A stretch of DNA of 18,386 nt from Lachnospiraceae bacterium (GCA_017391465.1 JAFOYH010000099.1:1-18386), one strand, 5' to 3'. Positions 6,948 through 15,140 are shown, numbered from the stretch's first letter. The notes: a model not told the origin generated them from the sequence alone. Made by a program: numbers and translations.

Positions 6948-7952
6948 ATGACGATAAAAGATATTGCAAGAGAAGCCGGTTATTCGGCTGGAACAGTATC
7001 CCGTGTACTTAATAACGTACCGGGAGTATCGGATAAAGCAAAAAAGAGAGTTATGGAAATCGTCGATAAATATCATTTTCAGCTTAATAGTAATGCCAAG
7101 CATTTGAAAAGACAGACTCAGGAAGGTATCGCTATTCTGATCAAAGATACGACGAATATGCTCTTCTCCGAGATTGTAGATCAAATGCAAAGTCTAATTC
7201 GAAGGAAGGATTATGATAGTGTAGTTTACTATTTGAATAAGGATGACAATGAGATCGAAGAGGCGATTCGTGTTTGCGCAGAAAGACGTCCGTTAGGTAT
7301 TATTTTTCTTGGCATGAACAAAGAAGTTTTGTGTAAGCGTTTTTGCGAGATTCGTGTGCCATGTGTTTTGGTAACCAACTCGGCAGCAGATATGGGATTT
7401 GACTATTTGTCCAGTGTCAGTACGGATGATGAGGCGGCTGCCAGATTTGCAGTAGAACATCTTTTGTCGTTGGGGCATACAAGGATTGGTATCCTTGGAG
7501 GTTCTCTTCTCACTTCCCAGATCGTTGTCTCACGTTATGAGGGATGTAAAAAAGCTTTCGAAGCGTATCAGGTGGATTTTGATCCGGAGATTCAATATGA
7601 GGTCACCCACTTTAAGATTTTTGAAGGCTATCGGGCGATGGAGCATTTGATGGATAATGTGTCCGGACTTTCGGCAGTGTTTGCCATGTCGGACGTATTG
7701 GCGATTGGTGCGATCCGTGCGATCAAAGACCGGGGACTTCGGGTTCCGGAGGATATTTCAGTTATAGGATTTGATGGCATTGATATGGGGAATTATATCT
7801 CTCCTAGATTAACGACAATTCGACAGCATCGGGAAGAAATATCTGCCCGAAGTGTGGAGATTCTGCTTCGTGCCATTGATGGTGAGAAGCCTGCGACCCA
7901 TGAGATTGAACCGTTTCATTTGGTGCCTGGTGAAAGCGTATGTAAACATTAA
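6948..7952 (+). CDS. LacI/GalR-family transcriptional regulator
   Basis: 334 residues; a DNA-binding sugar sensor, most likely repressor of its own operon. The N-terminal helix-turn-helix is MTIKDIAREAGYSAGTVSRVLN (residues 1-22). The hinge region lies near residues 47-56 (NSNAKHLKRQ) and is followed by a periplasmic-binding-like effector domain (GIAILI at about 60 to the C-terminus). Typical motifs include HLLSLGHTRIGILGG, FAMSDVLAIGAIRAI and ISVIGFDGIDMGNYISPRLTTIRQ. AAAGGA (6932-6937) lies 10 bases before the start. It sits between permease and ATPase genes, with no terminator on either side, so it should be co-transcribed and self-regulated through the palindrome at 3707-3726. The effector sugar is unknown; maltose or a maltodextrin is the guess from context. 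Confidence 0.95.
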   Translation: MTIKDIAREAGYSAGTVSRVLNNVPGVSDKAKKRVMEIVDKYHFQLNSNAKHLKRQTQEGIAILIKDTTNMLFSEIVDQMQSLIRRKDYDSVVYYLNKDDNEIEEAIRVCAERRPLGIIFLGMNKEVLCKRFCEIRVPCVLVTNSAADMGFDYLSSVSTDDEAAARFAVEHLLSLGHTRIGILGGSLLTSQIVVSRYEGCKKAFEAYQVDFDPEIQYEVTHFKIFEGYRAMEHLMDNVSGLSAVFAMSDVLAIGAIRAIKDRGLRVPEDISVIGFDGIDMGNYISPRLTTIRQHREEISARSVEILLRAIDGEKPATHEIEPFHLVPGESVCKH

Positions 7953-7988
7953 TGCAAATGATTGATATAGAAAAGGAGTAATATTCAA

Positions 7989-9086
7989 ATGGCAAATATC
8001 TCTTTTAGAAATGTAGTAAAAACTTACGACAATGGTGTTACTGTTGTCCCAGATCTGAATCTGGAAATTGAAGATAAAGAATTCGTTGTTTTAGTTGGTC
8101 CATCCGGTTGTGGTAAATCCACAACACTTCGTATGATCGCAGGCCTTGAAAGTATTTCTGCCGGTGAATTATGGATTGGCGATAAGTTGGTAAATGATGT
8201 GGCTCCAAAGAATCGTGATATCGCAATGGTATTCCAGAGCTACGCATTATATCCTCATATGACTGTTTATGATAACATGGCATTTGCTTTGAAACTTCGT
8301 AAAGTTCCAAAAGACATTATCGACGAAAAAGTCAAAGAAGCGGCTAAGATTCTCGAACTTGAACCTTATCTTGAACGTAAACCAAAGGCACTTTCCGGTG
8401 GTCAGCGTCAGCGTGTGGCTTTAGGTCGTGCCATGGTTCGTGATCCAAAGGTATTCTTGCTGGATGAACCATTATCCAATCTTGATGCAAAGCTTCGTAC
8501 AGAAATGCGTACTCAGATCGCAGCACTTCATAAACGTCTTGCAACAACATTTGTTTATGTAACACATGACCAGACAGAAGCTATGACAATGGGTGATCGT
8601 ATCTGTGTTATGAAATCCGGTATCATCCAGCAGTTTGATACACCTCAGACACTTTACAATTTCCCATGCAATATGTTCGTTGCAGGTTTCATTGGATCTC
8701 CACAGATGAACTTCATCAATGCTAAAATTGAGAAAGATGGCGATGCGTATGTGGTTGTATTCAACGAAAGCCGAATTCCTGTGAAAGATAAAGAAGCGAT
8801 TGCTCCATATGCAGGTAAAGAAGTCGTTCTTGGCATTCGTCCGGAAGATATTCATCTTGAAGGATTTAAGACATCCTGTGAAAATGCAGGTATTACAGCT
8901 CATTTAAATATCCGTGAAGTATTAGGTTCAGAAATGAACTTATATGCAACATGTGAAGGACAGAAAATTACAGCGAAAGTTCTTTACAATGGTAATATTA
9001 AAGAAGACGAGGATGTCAAACTTGTTTTTGATGCAGAGAAGATTCACATTTTCGATAAAGAAACAGAAAATGCAATCTGTCATTAA
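7989..9086 (+). CDS. Sugar ABC transporter ATP-binding protein (MalK/MsmK/UgpC-like)
   Basis: 365 residues; the ATPase that powers the importer from the cytoplasmic side. Visible: Walker A GPSGCGKST (37-45), Q-loop in MVFQSYALYPHM, ABC signature LSGGQ (135-139), Walker B VFLLDEP (155-161), H-loop H193. The C-terminal extension from about residue 235 is a TOBE/OB regulatory domain (LGIRPEDIHLE), the feature that separates sugar importers of the CUT1 class. It is co-directional and 36 bases after the LacI-family gene, with ribosome site AAGGAG (7973-7978). In Firmicutes one such ATPase often serves several sugar importers, so it may not be exclusive to this one. Automated pipelines would probably call it UgpC by similarity; MalK/MsmK fits the context better. 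Confidence 0.95.
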   Translation: MANISFRNVVKTYDNGVTVVPDLNLEIEDKEFVVLVGPSGCGKSTTLRMIAGLESISAGELWIGDKLVNDVAPKNRDIAMVFQSYALYPHMTVYDNMAFALKLRKVPKDIIDEKVKEAAKILELEPYLERKPKALSGGQRQRVALGRAMVRDPKVFLLDEPLSNLDAKLRTEMRTQIAALHKRLATTFVYVTHDQTEAMTMGDRICVMKSGIIQQFDTPQTLYNFPCNMFVAGFIGSPQMNFINAKIEKDGDAYVVVFNESRIPVKDKEAIAPYAGKEVVLGIRPEDIHLEGFKTSCENAGITAHLNIREVLGSEMNLYATCEGQKITAKVLYNGNIKEDEDVKLVFDAEKIHIFDKETENAICH

Positions 9087-9090
9087 TCAG

Positions 9091-9096
9091 AAAGGA
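9091..9096 (+). promoter_or_regulatory. Ribosome site deciding the malQ start
   Basis: AAAGGA lies 11 bases before ATG 9108, similar to the AAAGGA-to-ATG distance of the LacI-family gene (10). The in-frame GTG codons at 9099 and 9102 are too close to be used. Confidence 0.6.
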
Positions 9097-9107
9097 ATGT
9101 GGTGATT

Positions 9108-10586
9108 ATGAGAAGTAGTGGTGTTTTGATGCACATATCTTCCCTGTCATCACCTTATGGTGTGGGAACGCTGGGTAAGGAAGCCCGTGAATTTGTCGAC
9201 TTTCTCGAGAAAGCCGGACAGACTTACTGGCAGATTCTTCCTATATGTCCTACCAGTTATGGTGATTCTCCTTATGCATCCTATTCGACTTTTGCTGGTA
9301 ATCCATATTTTATCGATCTGGATTTGCTTGAAAAGAAGGGACTTCTTAAAAAAGAGGAGTATGCAGAAGTTGACTGGGAGAATGTACCGGATAAGGTAAA
9401 TTATGGAGCATTATATGAAAAACGGTATCCGATCCTTCGAATGGCAACGAGACGTTTTTTGAAAAATCCGCCGAAAAGCTACGCAGTATTTTGTGCAGAT
9501 AATGCGTTCTGGCTGGATGATTATGCTTTGTTTATGACAATTAAAAATATAAATAGTGGTTTGTCTTGGACAGATTGGGAACGACCACTTAAGAATCACG
9601 AAGCAGGTGCACTTGAAAAAGTGTCAACAGAGTATTCAGATGATATTGGATTTTGGAAAGCCATTCAGTTCCTGTTCTTTGAGCAGTGGAATGATCTTCT
9701 GGCTTATGCAAATGAACGAAAGATTGATATTATCGGTGATCTTCCGTTTTATGTGGCATTTGACAGTGTAGATGCATGGGCTCATCCGGAATTATTCCAG
9801 CTCGATGAGAATAGAGTGCCTTTAGGTGTTGCCGGATGTCCACCGGATGGTTTTTCACCAACGGGACAGTTGTGGGGTAATCCGTTATATGCATGGGAAT
9901 TTCATGAAAATAGCGGATACGCATGGTGGATTCAGCGTATTGGTTATCTTACAAAGGTTTATAATGTACTGCGCATTGATCATTTCCGAGCATTTGACTT
10001 TTATTTTTCCATTCCATATGGGGCAGAAGATGCCAGTGGTGGTGAGTGGAAAGAGGGTCCGGGTATGAAACTCTTTAATGCCATGGAAAATGCCATTGGA
10101 CCACAGAGAATTATTGCAGAAGATTTGGGTTATATTACCGAATCCTTGAAAAAGCTGTTGAAAGACAGTGGTTTTCCTGGTATGAAGATTTTGGAATTTG
10201 CCTTTGATACCAGAGAACCAAGTCATGAAGATTATCTCCCATATAATTATCCTTCACATTGTGTGGCCTATACAGGAACACATGATAATGATACCGTTCA
10301 GGGCTGGTTTGAATCAGCAAGACCGGAAGATACAAGCTTTGCTAAAGATTATCTGCACCTTGATGATCCAAAAGATTATCATTGGGGTATGATGTGGGCA
10401 CTTTGGTCCAGTGCGGCCGAACTTGCCATTGTTCAGGCTCAGGATCTTCTTGGTTTGGGAAGCGAAAGCAGGATGAACACTCCATCTACAACGGGGACCA
10501 ACTGGAGCTGGCGTGCATTGCCAGATAGTTTTGATGATGAACTTGCTTGGAAGCTTGGCCATTATACAAAATTATATGGAAGATGA
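9108..10586 (+). CDS. malQ: 4-alpha-glucanotransferase (amylomaltase, GH77)
   Basis: 492 residues from ATG 9108; three codons longer if GTG 9099 is used. It transfers glucan segments between malto-oligosaccharides, releasing glucose and making longer chains usable by phosphorylase. The three acidic catalytic residues are present: D291 in RIDHFRAF (nucleophile), E338 in IIAEDLG (acid/base) and D393 in GTHDNDT (transition-state stabiliser). Their spacing agrees with the 293/340/395 set of Thermus amylomaltase. The N-terminus RSSGVLMHISSLSSPYGVG and the segment SYGDSPYASYSTFAGNPYFID are characteristic, as is MNTPSTTGTNWSWR near the end. Length (about 490-500) is typical. It is the last gene of the operon, 21 bases after the ATPase gene, followed by a terminator. 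It is the strongest evidence that the operon handles maltodextrins. No amylase, neopullulanase or maltodextrin phosphorylase gene is in the window. Confidence 0.97.
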   Translation: MRSSGVLMHISSLSSPYGVGTLGKEAREFVDFLEKAGQTYWQILPICPTSYGDSPYASYSTFAGNPYFIDLDLLEKKGLLKKEEYAEVDWENVPDKVNYGALYEKRYPILRMATRRFLKNPPKSYAVFCADNAFWLDDYALFMTIKNINSGLSWTDWERPLKNHEAGALEKVSTEYSDDIGFWKAIQFLFFEQWNDLLAYANERKIDIIGDLPFYVAFDSVDAWAHPELFQLDENRVPLGVAGCPPDGFSPTGQLWGNPLYAWEFHENSGYAWWIQRIGYLTKVYNVLRIDHFRAFDFYFSIPYGAEDASGGEWKEGPGMKLFNAMENAIGPQRIIAEDLGYITESLKKLLKDSGFPGMKILEFAFDTREPSHEDYLPYNYPSHCVAYTGTHDNDTVQGWFESARPEDTSFAKDYLHLDDPKDYHWGMMWALWSSAAELAIVQAQDLLGLGSESRMNTPSTTGTNWSWRALPDSFDDELAWKLGHYTKLYGR

Positions 10587-10595
10587 TCATAAAAT

Positions 10596-10653
10596 AACCT
10601 ACTCGGATCAAAGAACAGTAAAGGACGATGTTTTGGGATCCGAGTAGGTTTTT
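10596..10653 (+). terminator. Terminator at the end of the sugar operon
   Basis: A perfect 14-bp stem (10596-10609 with 10637-10650) closed over an unusually long 27-base loop, with a T run at 10649-10653. Confidence 0.9.
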
Positions 10654-10674
10654 CTATACCTTTTTCGACAAACA

Positions 10675-10704
10675 TTGACAAATCCACTGATAATAAGGTA
10701 TTCT
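10675..10704 (+). promoter_or_regulatory. Promoter of the PfkB-family kinase gene
   Basis: Perfect TTGACA (10675-10680), an 18-base spacer and TATTCT (10699-10704). Start near 10711, leaving a leader of about 60 AT-rich bases. Confidence 0.55.
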
Positions 10705-10762
10705 TATAAAAGTAGGTGTTGATTTGTTAAATATTTATAAATAACAAAAGTTAAACATGAAC

Positions 10763-10766
10763 GAGG
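10763..10766 (+). promoter_or_regulatory. Weak ribosome site favouring ATG 10775
   Basis: GAGG is 8 bases before ATG 10775. The ATG at 10757 has no purine-rich site upstream (AAAAGTTAAAC). Confidence 0.45.
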
Positions 10767-10774
10767 TTTGTAAG

Positions 10775-11905
10775 ATGTTAGGTTTAGATGTTATCTGTAT
10801 TGGTGCGATTAATTATGATTATATGTTTCATTGTACAGCTGAAGATTTAATTATGAAAGAAAAGTCGAAAGATGGTGACGAACAGCTCAGCAATCCGATT
10901 TCTGATGTGGAAGATGATATTTATGAACTGATCAAAAAGGATCGTATATACACAACTCAGATTGGCGGTTCAGCATTTATTACGTTGAAAGTCATAAAAA
11001 GTATCCTTAGAAACTTGAGAGTTGCTTACGTTGGTGTGTGCGGAACACCGAATGAATTTGATCATCGTTACGGCAAGAATAATAATGTGACAGAAGAACT
11101 GGCGCATCTGGATGACCGTGAATGGTTATTTACCACACAGGAACGATTTGAAGCACCGTATGATAGAGCAATCGCAAAATCTGTTGTTCGTTTGTATAAT
11201 CATAGCAGAAACTGTATTAAGATTGCCCCATGTGCGAATAATACGTTGTTGGATCGAATTACAGAAAAAGAAAATCAGACAGGTCAGTCCTTTGCAGAAT
11301 ATCTGGCATCTGCAAAATGGGTGCATTTATCTTCTCTTTCAGATTTTACACAGTTTGAAGCTATTATGGAGTATGTAATTCAAGCTAAAAAAATAAACAA
11401 AGATCTGAAGATTAGTATGGATCCGGGGTTCGAATATACATCCGTATGGAGAGAACGTCTTCAGAGGCTAATCTGTCACGTGGATTATGTATTCCTGAAC
11501 AAGTCCGAAAAAAATAATCTGGGTCTGAATGAAAATAACTCCTTCTTACTGTATCAGAATATATGCGAATATTTTACTTCCAATGGTGTTTATTCAAACA
11601 GTAAACTAATCGTAAAGTATGACGATCGTCATGAGATTTTGAGTTTTGCCAATGGTAAAACAGAAATTCGTACCGTTCGTCATCAGAAGCTGTTTAATTT
11701 CCAGTTAAATAATGATACGGGTGCCGGTGATTCTTTTGCCGGAGGCTTTGTGGCTGGTATGCAGGTTGAAGGATTGAATTCAGATATTGAGGGACCGATT
11801 CAGTTGGGTGTTCTTGCAGCAAAAGGCCGTATGACAAGTTTTGATTATGAGAACCCATACTTGAAAATTCAAAATCTGACCGATCAGTTTTTTGCAAATC
11901 GATAA
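10775..11905 (+). CDS. PfkB-family carbohydrate or nucleoside kinase
   Basis: 376 residues from ATG 10775 (382 from ATG 10757, which lacks a ribosome site). PfkB/ribokinase-family proteins phosphorylate a hydroxymethyl group of sugars or nucleosides with ATP. The C-terminal signature is intact: N-D-T-G-A-G-D-S-F (D314 to F321), with catalytic base D319 and the anion-hole GAG. The N-terminal strand LDVICIGAINYDYM and a GG pair at 64-65 (QIGGSAFITLKVIK) correspond to the substrate region. However, the GG motif lacks the GGxGxN form of ribokinase, and an extra charged stretch at about 25-58 makes the protein longer than the usual ~300-330. Substrate is therefore open. The neighbours (uridine kinase, nucleoside hydrolase, nucleoside importer) suggest ribose or a nucleoside. 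It is a single-gene unit with its own promoter, converging on udk. Confidence 0.88.
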   Translation: MLGLDVICIGAINYDYMFHCTAEDLIMKEKSKDGDEQLSNPISDVEDDIYELIKKDRIYTTQIGGSAFITLKVIKSILRNLRVAYVGVCGTPNEFDHRYGKNNNVTEELAHLDDREWLFTTQERFEAPYDRAIAKSVVRLYNHSRNCIKIAPCANNTLLDRITEKENQTGQSFAEYLASAKWVHLSSLSDFTQFEAIMEYVIQAKKINKDLKISMDPGFEYTSVWRERLQRLICHVDYVFLNKSEKNNLGLNENNSFLLYQNICEYFTSNGVYSNSKLIVKYDDRHEILSFANGKTEIRTVRHQKLFNFQLNNDTGAGDSFAGGFVAGMQVEGLNSDIEGPIQLGVLAAKGRMTSFDYENPYLKIQNLTDQFFANR

Positions 11906-11919
11906 AAAAATAAACAGAA

Positions 11920-11970
11920 ATAAATGAAAAAGACATTTTCAGTTTGATTGAAAATGTCTTTTTCATTTAT
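11920..11970. terminator. Bidirectional terminator between the kinase gene and udk
   Basis: A perfect 22-bp stem (11920-11941 with 11949-11970) and 7-base loop. The inner 11 bp (AGACATTTTCA / complement) is followed by T runs on both strands, so it ends both converging transcripts. Confidence 0.93.
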
Positions 11971-11986
11971 GATGTTTGACTTGGAT

Positions 11987-12607
11987 TTAGAAATTATTTA
12001 AATAAGATTTAATGTGATTCTGAATGATCTCCATTGCCGGCTGATTGTAGGCGTTTTCAGGCACGATGATGTTTGCATTTCTTTTACTTGGTTCTACGTA
12101 CTGTTCGTGCATAGGCTTTACCGTGTCCATGTACTGATTCATAACGGATTCAAGACTTCTCGCACGTTCCAGTACATCGCGTTTGATGCGTCGGATGATT
12201 CTTAAATCTGCATCCGTATCAACAAAAATGCGAAGATCCATTAAGTCACATAATTCTTTGTTTTCAAAGATTAGAATACCTTCAACGATAATAACCTTGT
12301 TTGGAATAATGGTGATGGTATCTTTGCTGCGATTGTGGACTGTAAAATCATAGACCGGGCATTCAATACTTTCGCCCTGTTTCAGTGCTTTTAAATGTTT
12401 GATCATCAGATCTGTTTCGAATGCATTCGGATGGTCGTAATTTAAACGGCTGCGTTCATCATAATCCATGTCATCGTGAGCTTTATAATAATTATCATGT
12501 TTAATAATTGTTACCTGTTCTGTAAACTGGGATGCAATCTGGTTTGTCAGTGTTGTTTTACCACTTCCGGATCCGCCTGCAATGCCAATGATTAAGTAAT
12601 CTTTCAT
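11987..12607 (-). CDS. udk: Uridine kinase
   Basis: 206 residues; phosphorylates uridine and cytidine to UMP and CMP in pyrimidine salvage. Visible: P-loop GGSGSGKTT (residues 11-19), the acceptor-binding KHDNYY (D38), YDERSRLNYDHPNAFE (the family hallmark), PVYDFTVHNR and VEGILIF. The arginine-rich lid follows in IRRIKRDVLERAR. Length equals that of the Firmicutes enzyme (about 205-211). The start follows GAGGAGG by 10 bases (12618-12623 on the plus strand is CCTCCT). It is divergent from the nucleoside hydrolase gene and convergent with the PfkB kinase gene, inside a nucleoside salvage neighbourhood. Confidence 0.96.
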   Translation of the reverse strand: MKDYLIIGIAGGSGSGKTTLTNQIASQFTEQVTIIKHDNYYKAHDDMDYDERSRLNYDHPNAFETDLMIKHLKALKQGESIECPVYDFTVHNRSKDTITIIPNKVIIVEGILIFENKELCDLMDLRIFVDTDADLRIIRRIKRDVLERARSLESVMNQYMDTVKPMHEQYVEPSKRNANIIVPENAYNQPAMEIIQNHIKSYLNNF

Positions 12608-12658
12608 ATTTGTGTATCCTCCTCGAATAAAGTAGATTTTCGTCGGCTCTTAAATTAA

Positions 12659-12687
12659 ATTATAGGATAGACAAGATATGATGACAA
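12659..12687 (-). promoter_or_regulatory. Promoter of udk
   Basis: On the minus strand: TTGTCA (12682-12687), a 17-base spacer and a perfect TATAAT (12659-12664). Leader of about 45 bases. Confidence 0.75.
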
Positions 12688-12709
12688 GAGGTCATTTGCA
12701 TTATTAAGG

Positions 12710-12737
12710 TTGTTTTTTATAGTGAATAGTGTATACT
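12710..12737 (+). promoter_or_regulatory. Candidate promoter of the nucleoside hydrolase gene
   Basis: TTGTTT (12710-12715), a 16-base spacer and TATACT (12732-12737). A competing perfect TATAAT at 12746-12751 has only a weak TGAATA box 17 bases upstream. Confidence 0.5.
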
Positions 12738-12796
12738 AAAATTGTTATAATTATAGATTTTTTATATATAATATATAAAAGCGGGAGGAAAAATTT

Positions 12797-13795
12797 ATGG
12801 TCGAAAAAAAGAGAAAGATTATATTTGATGTGGATACCGGATCCGATGATGCCCTTGCACTTATGGCAGGTATTTTATCTCCGGAATTTGAAATTGTAGG
12901 TATCTGTACCGTCAATGGTAACTTGCCAGTGCCGAATACCACAGAGAATACATTGCGTGTTGTTGAACTGATGAAAGCAACACATATTCCGGTAATCCGT
13001 GGATGTGCGACACCGATCACGGCAACACTTGATCCATTGCGTAAGATGCGTCAGCGTTCCAACGATGGTGTTAGTAAAGATGGTGAAGAAGTAACTTATC
13101 ATGCACCTCAGCTTCCACTTCCGCCGGCAACGATTAAGGCTGTCGAAGGCACGAATGCGGTTTGCTGGTATATTGATACATTAATGCATGCAAAAGAAAA
13201 AATTACGCTTATTATGGTTGGACCATTGACAAACTTTGCACTTGCATATCGAGCAGAGCCGGAGATCATTAAGAACGTCGAAGAGATTATCCTTATGAGT
13301 GGCGGACATGACCAGCGAAACTCGACAGCAGCTTCCGAATACAATGTATTTATTGACCCTGAAGCAACAGCCATTGTATTGGACTGTGGCGCAAAGATTA
13401 CCATGATGCCACTGGATGCAACACACAAAGCGAATATGCGTCCGAAACATCAGGCCATCTTTGAATCTTGGAATAATGCTGTCGGTGATTTCGTTGCAGC
13501 AGAAATTGAAGCACGTCTCAAAGCATATAATACGATGCAGCCACTTCATGAACCGGACATTGCACCGATTCATGATGCCCTTTGTGTATTGTATCTCTTA
13601 GATCCAAGTGTTATTACTAAGATTAAACATATGCGTTGTGACGTTGTTTGTGGCGGTATTGCGGACGGTCAGACATTATTTGATACACGTCATTTTAATG
13701 ATGCACCAAAGAATGTTTATGTTTGTCTGGACACAGATGAAGAAAAATTTGCAAATATGCTTGTTGATATTTTATCGCGTTCAAAGAATATTTAA
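12797..13795 (+). CDS. Nucleoside hydrolase (inosine/uridine-preferring family)
   Basis: 332 residues; hydrolyses the N-glycosidic bond of ribonucleosides to free base and ribose. The N-terminal calcium and ribose site D-x-D-x-G-x-D-D is intact (D11, D13, D17, D18). EYNVFIDPEA (N183 is a ribose contact in the family), VGPLTNFAL and the C-terminal H259-D260 (HDAL) complete the active site. Length (about 310-340) is typical. The start follows GGGAGG by 8 bases. Which bases it accepts cannot be told: H259 corresponds to the active-site histidine of the IU group, but purine preference is also possible. It lies divergent from udk and ahead of the nucleoside-type importer, with no terminator in between, so read-through into the importer operon is possible. 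Confidence 0.93.
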   Translation: MVEKKRKIIFDVDTGSDDALALMAGILSPEFEIVGICTVNGNLPVPNTTENTLRVVELMKATHIPVIRGCATPITATLDPLRKMRQRSNDGVSKDGEEVTYHAPQLPLPPATIKAVEGTNAVCWYIDTLMHAKEKITLIMVGPLTNFALAYRAEPEIIKNVEEIILMSGGHDQRNSTAASEYNVFIDPEATAIVLDCGAKITMMPLDATHKANMRPKHQAIFESWNNAVGDFVAAEIEARLKAYNTMQPLHEPDIAPIHDALCVLYLLDPSVITKIKHMRCDVVCGGIADGQTLFDTRHFNDAPKNVYVCLDTDEEKFANMLVDILSRSKNI

Positions 13796-13887
13796 TTGTT
13801 TTTGGAGGTTAGATATTGTGTCAAAAATTTTTACAAGTGTGTATATGAAAATGTGCATTTTGACTAGTAAAATGATACATAATCCAA

Positions 13888-13916
13888 TTGACAAAACGAA
13901 TTGTACAAAATACAAT
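13888..13916 (+). promoter_or_regulatory. Promoter of the nucleoside importer operon
   Basis: Perfect TTGACA (13888-13893), a 17-base spacer and TACAAT (13911-13916, 5/6). It is one of the best promoter matches in the window. Start near 13923; leader of about 60 bases. Confidence 0.8.
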
Positions 13917-13982
13917 AAAGATATATTGTTGTTTTGCATAAGGGGGTACCTGGCGAAACGACGAACATAAGGAGGAGAAAAC

Positions 13983-15050
13983 ATGAAAAAGAAATTATTA
14001 AGCGTATTGCTTGCAGCTGGCATGGTTATGTCTCTCGTTGCATGCGGTGGCAGCGACAAACCTGCTGATGACAAAGCAGCAGATGCAGCAGACGACGCAG
14101 TGAAAGTATGTGTTGTTTATTCTGGTAACCTTGGTGACAAATCTTACAACGATTCCTGTAACATGGGTTCCACAAAAGCTCAGGAAGACTTCGGTATCGA
14201 GCTTAAAACTCTTGAAGGTACAACAGCAGATGAATGGAAAGCAAACCTTCTTTCTGCATGTGAAGATGGATATGATTTAGTTATCTGTTCTTCTTCTAAC
14301 TTCGAAGAATACTTAAAAGAATATGCTCCAATGTATCCAGATGTTAAATTCGCTATCATCGATACAACAGTTCCTGGCGATAACATCGTTTCTGTAAGTT
14401 TCGCTCAGAACCAGGGTTCTTTCCTTGCAGGTGCAGCAGCAGCTCTCTTCACAACACATACAGAAGTTGAAGGTGTTAACGAAGATGCAGTGATCGGCTG
14501 GGTAGGCGGTATGGATATCCCAGTTCTTTGGGACTTCTACACAGGCTATGAACAGGGTGCTAAATACATCAACCCTGATATCACAGTTCTTCAGTCCTTC
14601 GCAGGTACATGGAATGACCCACTTAAGGGTAAAGAACTTACACTTGCTCAGTATGAACAGGGTGCAGATATCGTTATGAACGTTGCATCCGGTACAGGAC
14701 CTGGAATCCTTGAAGGTGCTAAAGAAGCTGGTAAATATGCTATCGGTGTTGACCTTAACCAGGACAACGATCAGCCAGGACACGTTTTAACATCTATGGT
14801 TAAGAGAGTAGATACAGCTTGCTACAGTGTTATCGAATCTGTTGTTAACGGCACATTCGAAGGAAACTCCGTTTCTTACCTTGACCTTGCAGTTGAAGGT
14901 GTTAGCTTAACAGATTTTGCTGTAATTAAAGAAGCTCTTGGCGATAAATTCCCAGAAGATATCTTAACACAGCTTGAAGAAATTGAAGCTAAAATCGTTT
15001 CCGGTGAAATCGTAGTTGAAAACTATGAAGGTTTCGGACCACAGAAATAA
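13983..15050 (+). CDS. BMP-family nucleoside-binding lipoprotein
   Basis: 355 residues; extracytoplasmic receptor of an ABC importer. Lipoprotein signal: MKKK, hydrophobic core, lipobox LVAC with Cys21, then an Asp/Ala-rich linker to about residue 38. The mature part fits the BMP/Med/PnrA family: YSGNLGDKSYNDSCNMG (family start motif), YDLVICSS, PDVKFAIIDT, NQGSFLAGAAAAL, IGWVGGMDIPV and AIGVDLNQDNDQPGHVLTSMVK. Such proteins bind purine or pyrimidine nucleosides (PnrA, NupN, BmpA types). Length is typical (330-360). AAGGAGG is at 13969-13975, 7 bases before the start. The downstream double ATPase and two permeases make a NupNOPQ-like set; the nearby nucleoside hydrolase and uridine kinase support nucleoside substrates. 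Strong codon bias suggests high expression. Confidence 0.94.
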   Translation: MKKKLLSVLLAAGMVMSLVACGGSDKPADDKAADAADDAVKVCVVYSGNLGDKSYNDSCNMGSTKAQEDFGIELKTLEGTTADEWKANLLSACEDGYDLVICSSSNFEEYLKEYAPMYPDVKFAIIDTTVPGDNIVSVSFAQNQGSFLAGAAAALFTTHTEVEGVNEDAVIGWVGGMDIPVLWDFYTGYEQGAKYINPDITVLQSFAGTWNDPLKGKELTLAQYEQGADIVMNVASGTGPGILEGAKEAGKYAIGVDLNQDNDQPGHVLTSMVKRVDTACYSVIESVVNGTFEGNSVSYLDLAVEGVSLTDFAVIKEALGDKFPEDILTQLEEIEAKIVSGEIVVENYEGFGPQK

Positions 15051-15080
15051 TTAAAATATTAATTATTAAATGAGATGACT

Positions 15081-15115
15081 GGGAGAGTTTGGACGAATGT
15101 CCATGCTCTCCCTTT
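15081..15115 (+). terminator. Hairpin / partial terminator after the BMP lipoprotein gene
   Basis: GGGAGAG (15081-15087) pairs with CTCTCCC (15106-15112), and GGAC (15091-15094) with GTCC (15099-15102), forming a near-continuous stem of about 13 pairs. The T tail is only three long, so it should be leaky or act as an mRNA-stabilising structure. Confidence 0.65.
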
Positions 15116-15140
15116 ATCACATATATGAAATGGATTGAAA

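Noticed and set aside
9099..9107. GTG 9099 as start of malQ
   Set aside because: It is only 2 bases after AAAGGA; ATG 9108 has workable spacing and gives the usual family N-terminus.
13856..13874. CATTTT/AAAATG hairpin as terminator of the nucleoside hydrolase gene
   Set aside because: The stem is six base pairs of mostly AT with no T tail.
13923..13982. Purine or preQ1 riboswitch in the leader of the nucleoside receptor gene
   Set aside because: The leader is only about 60 bases and shows no conserved aptamer core or terminator/anti-terminator pair.
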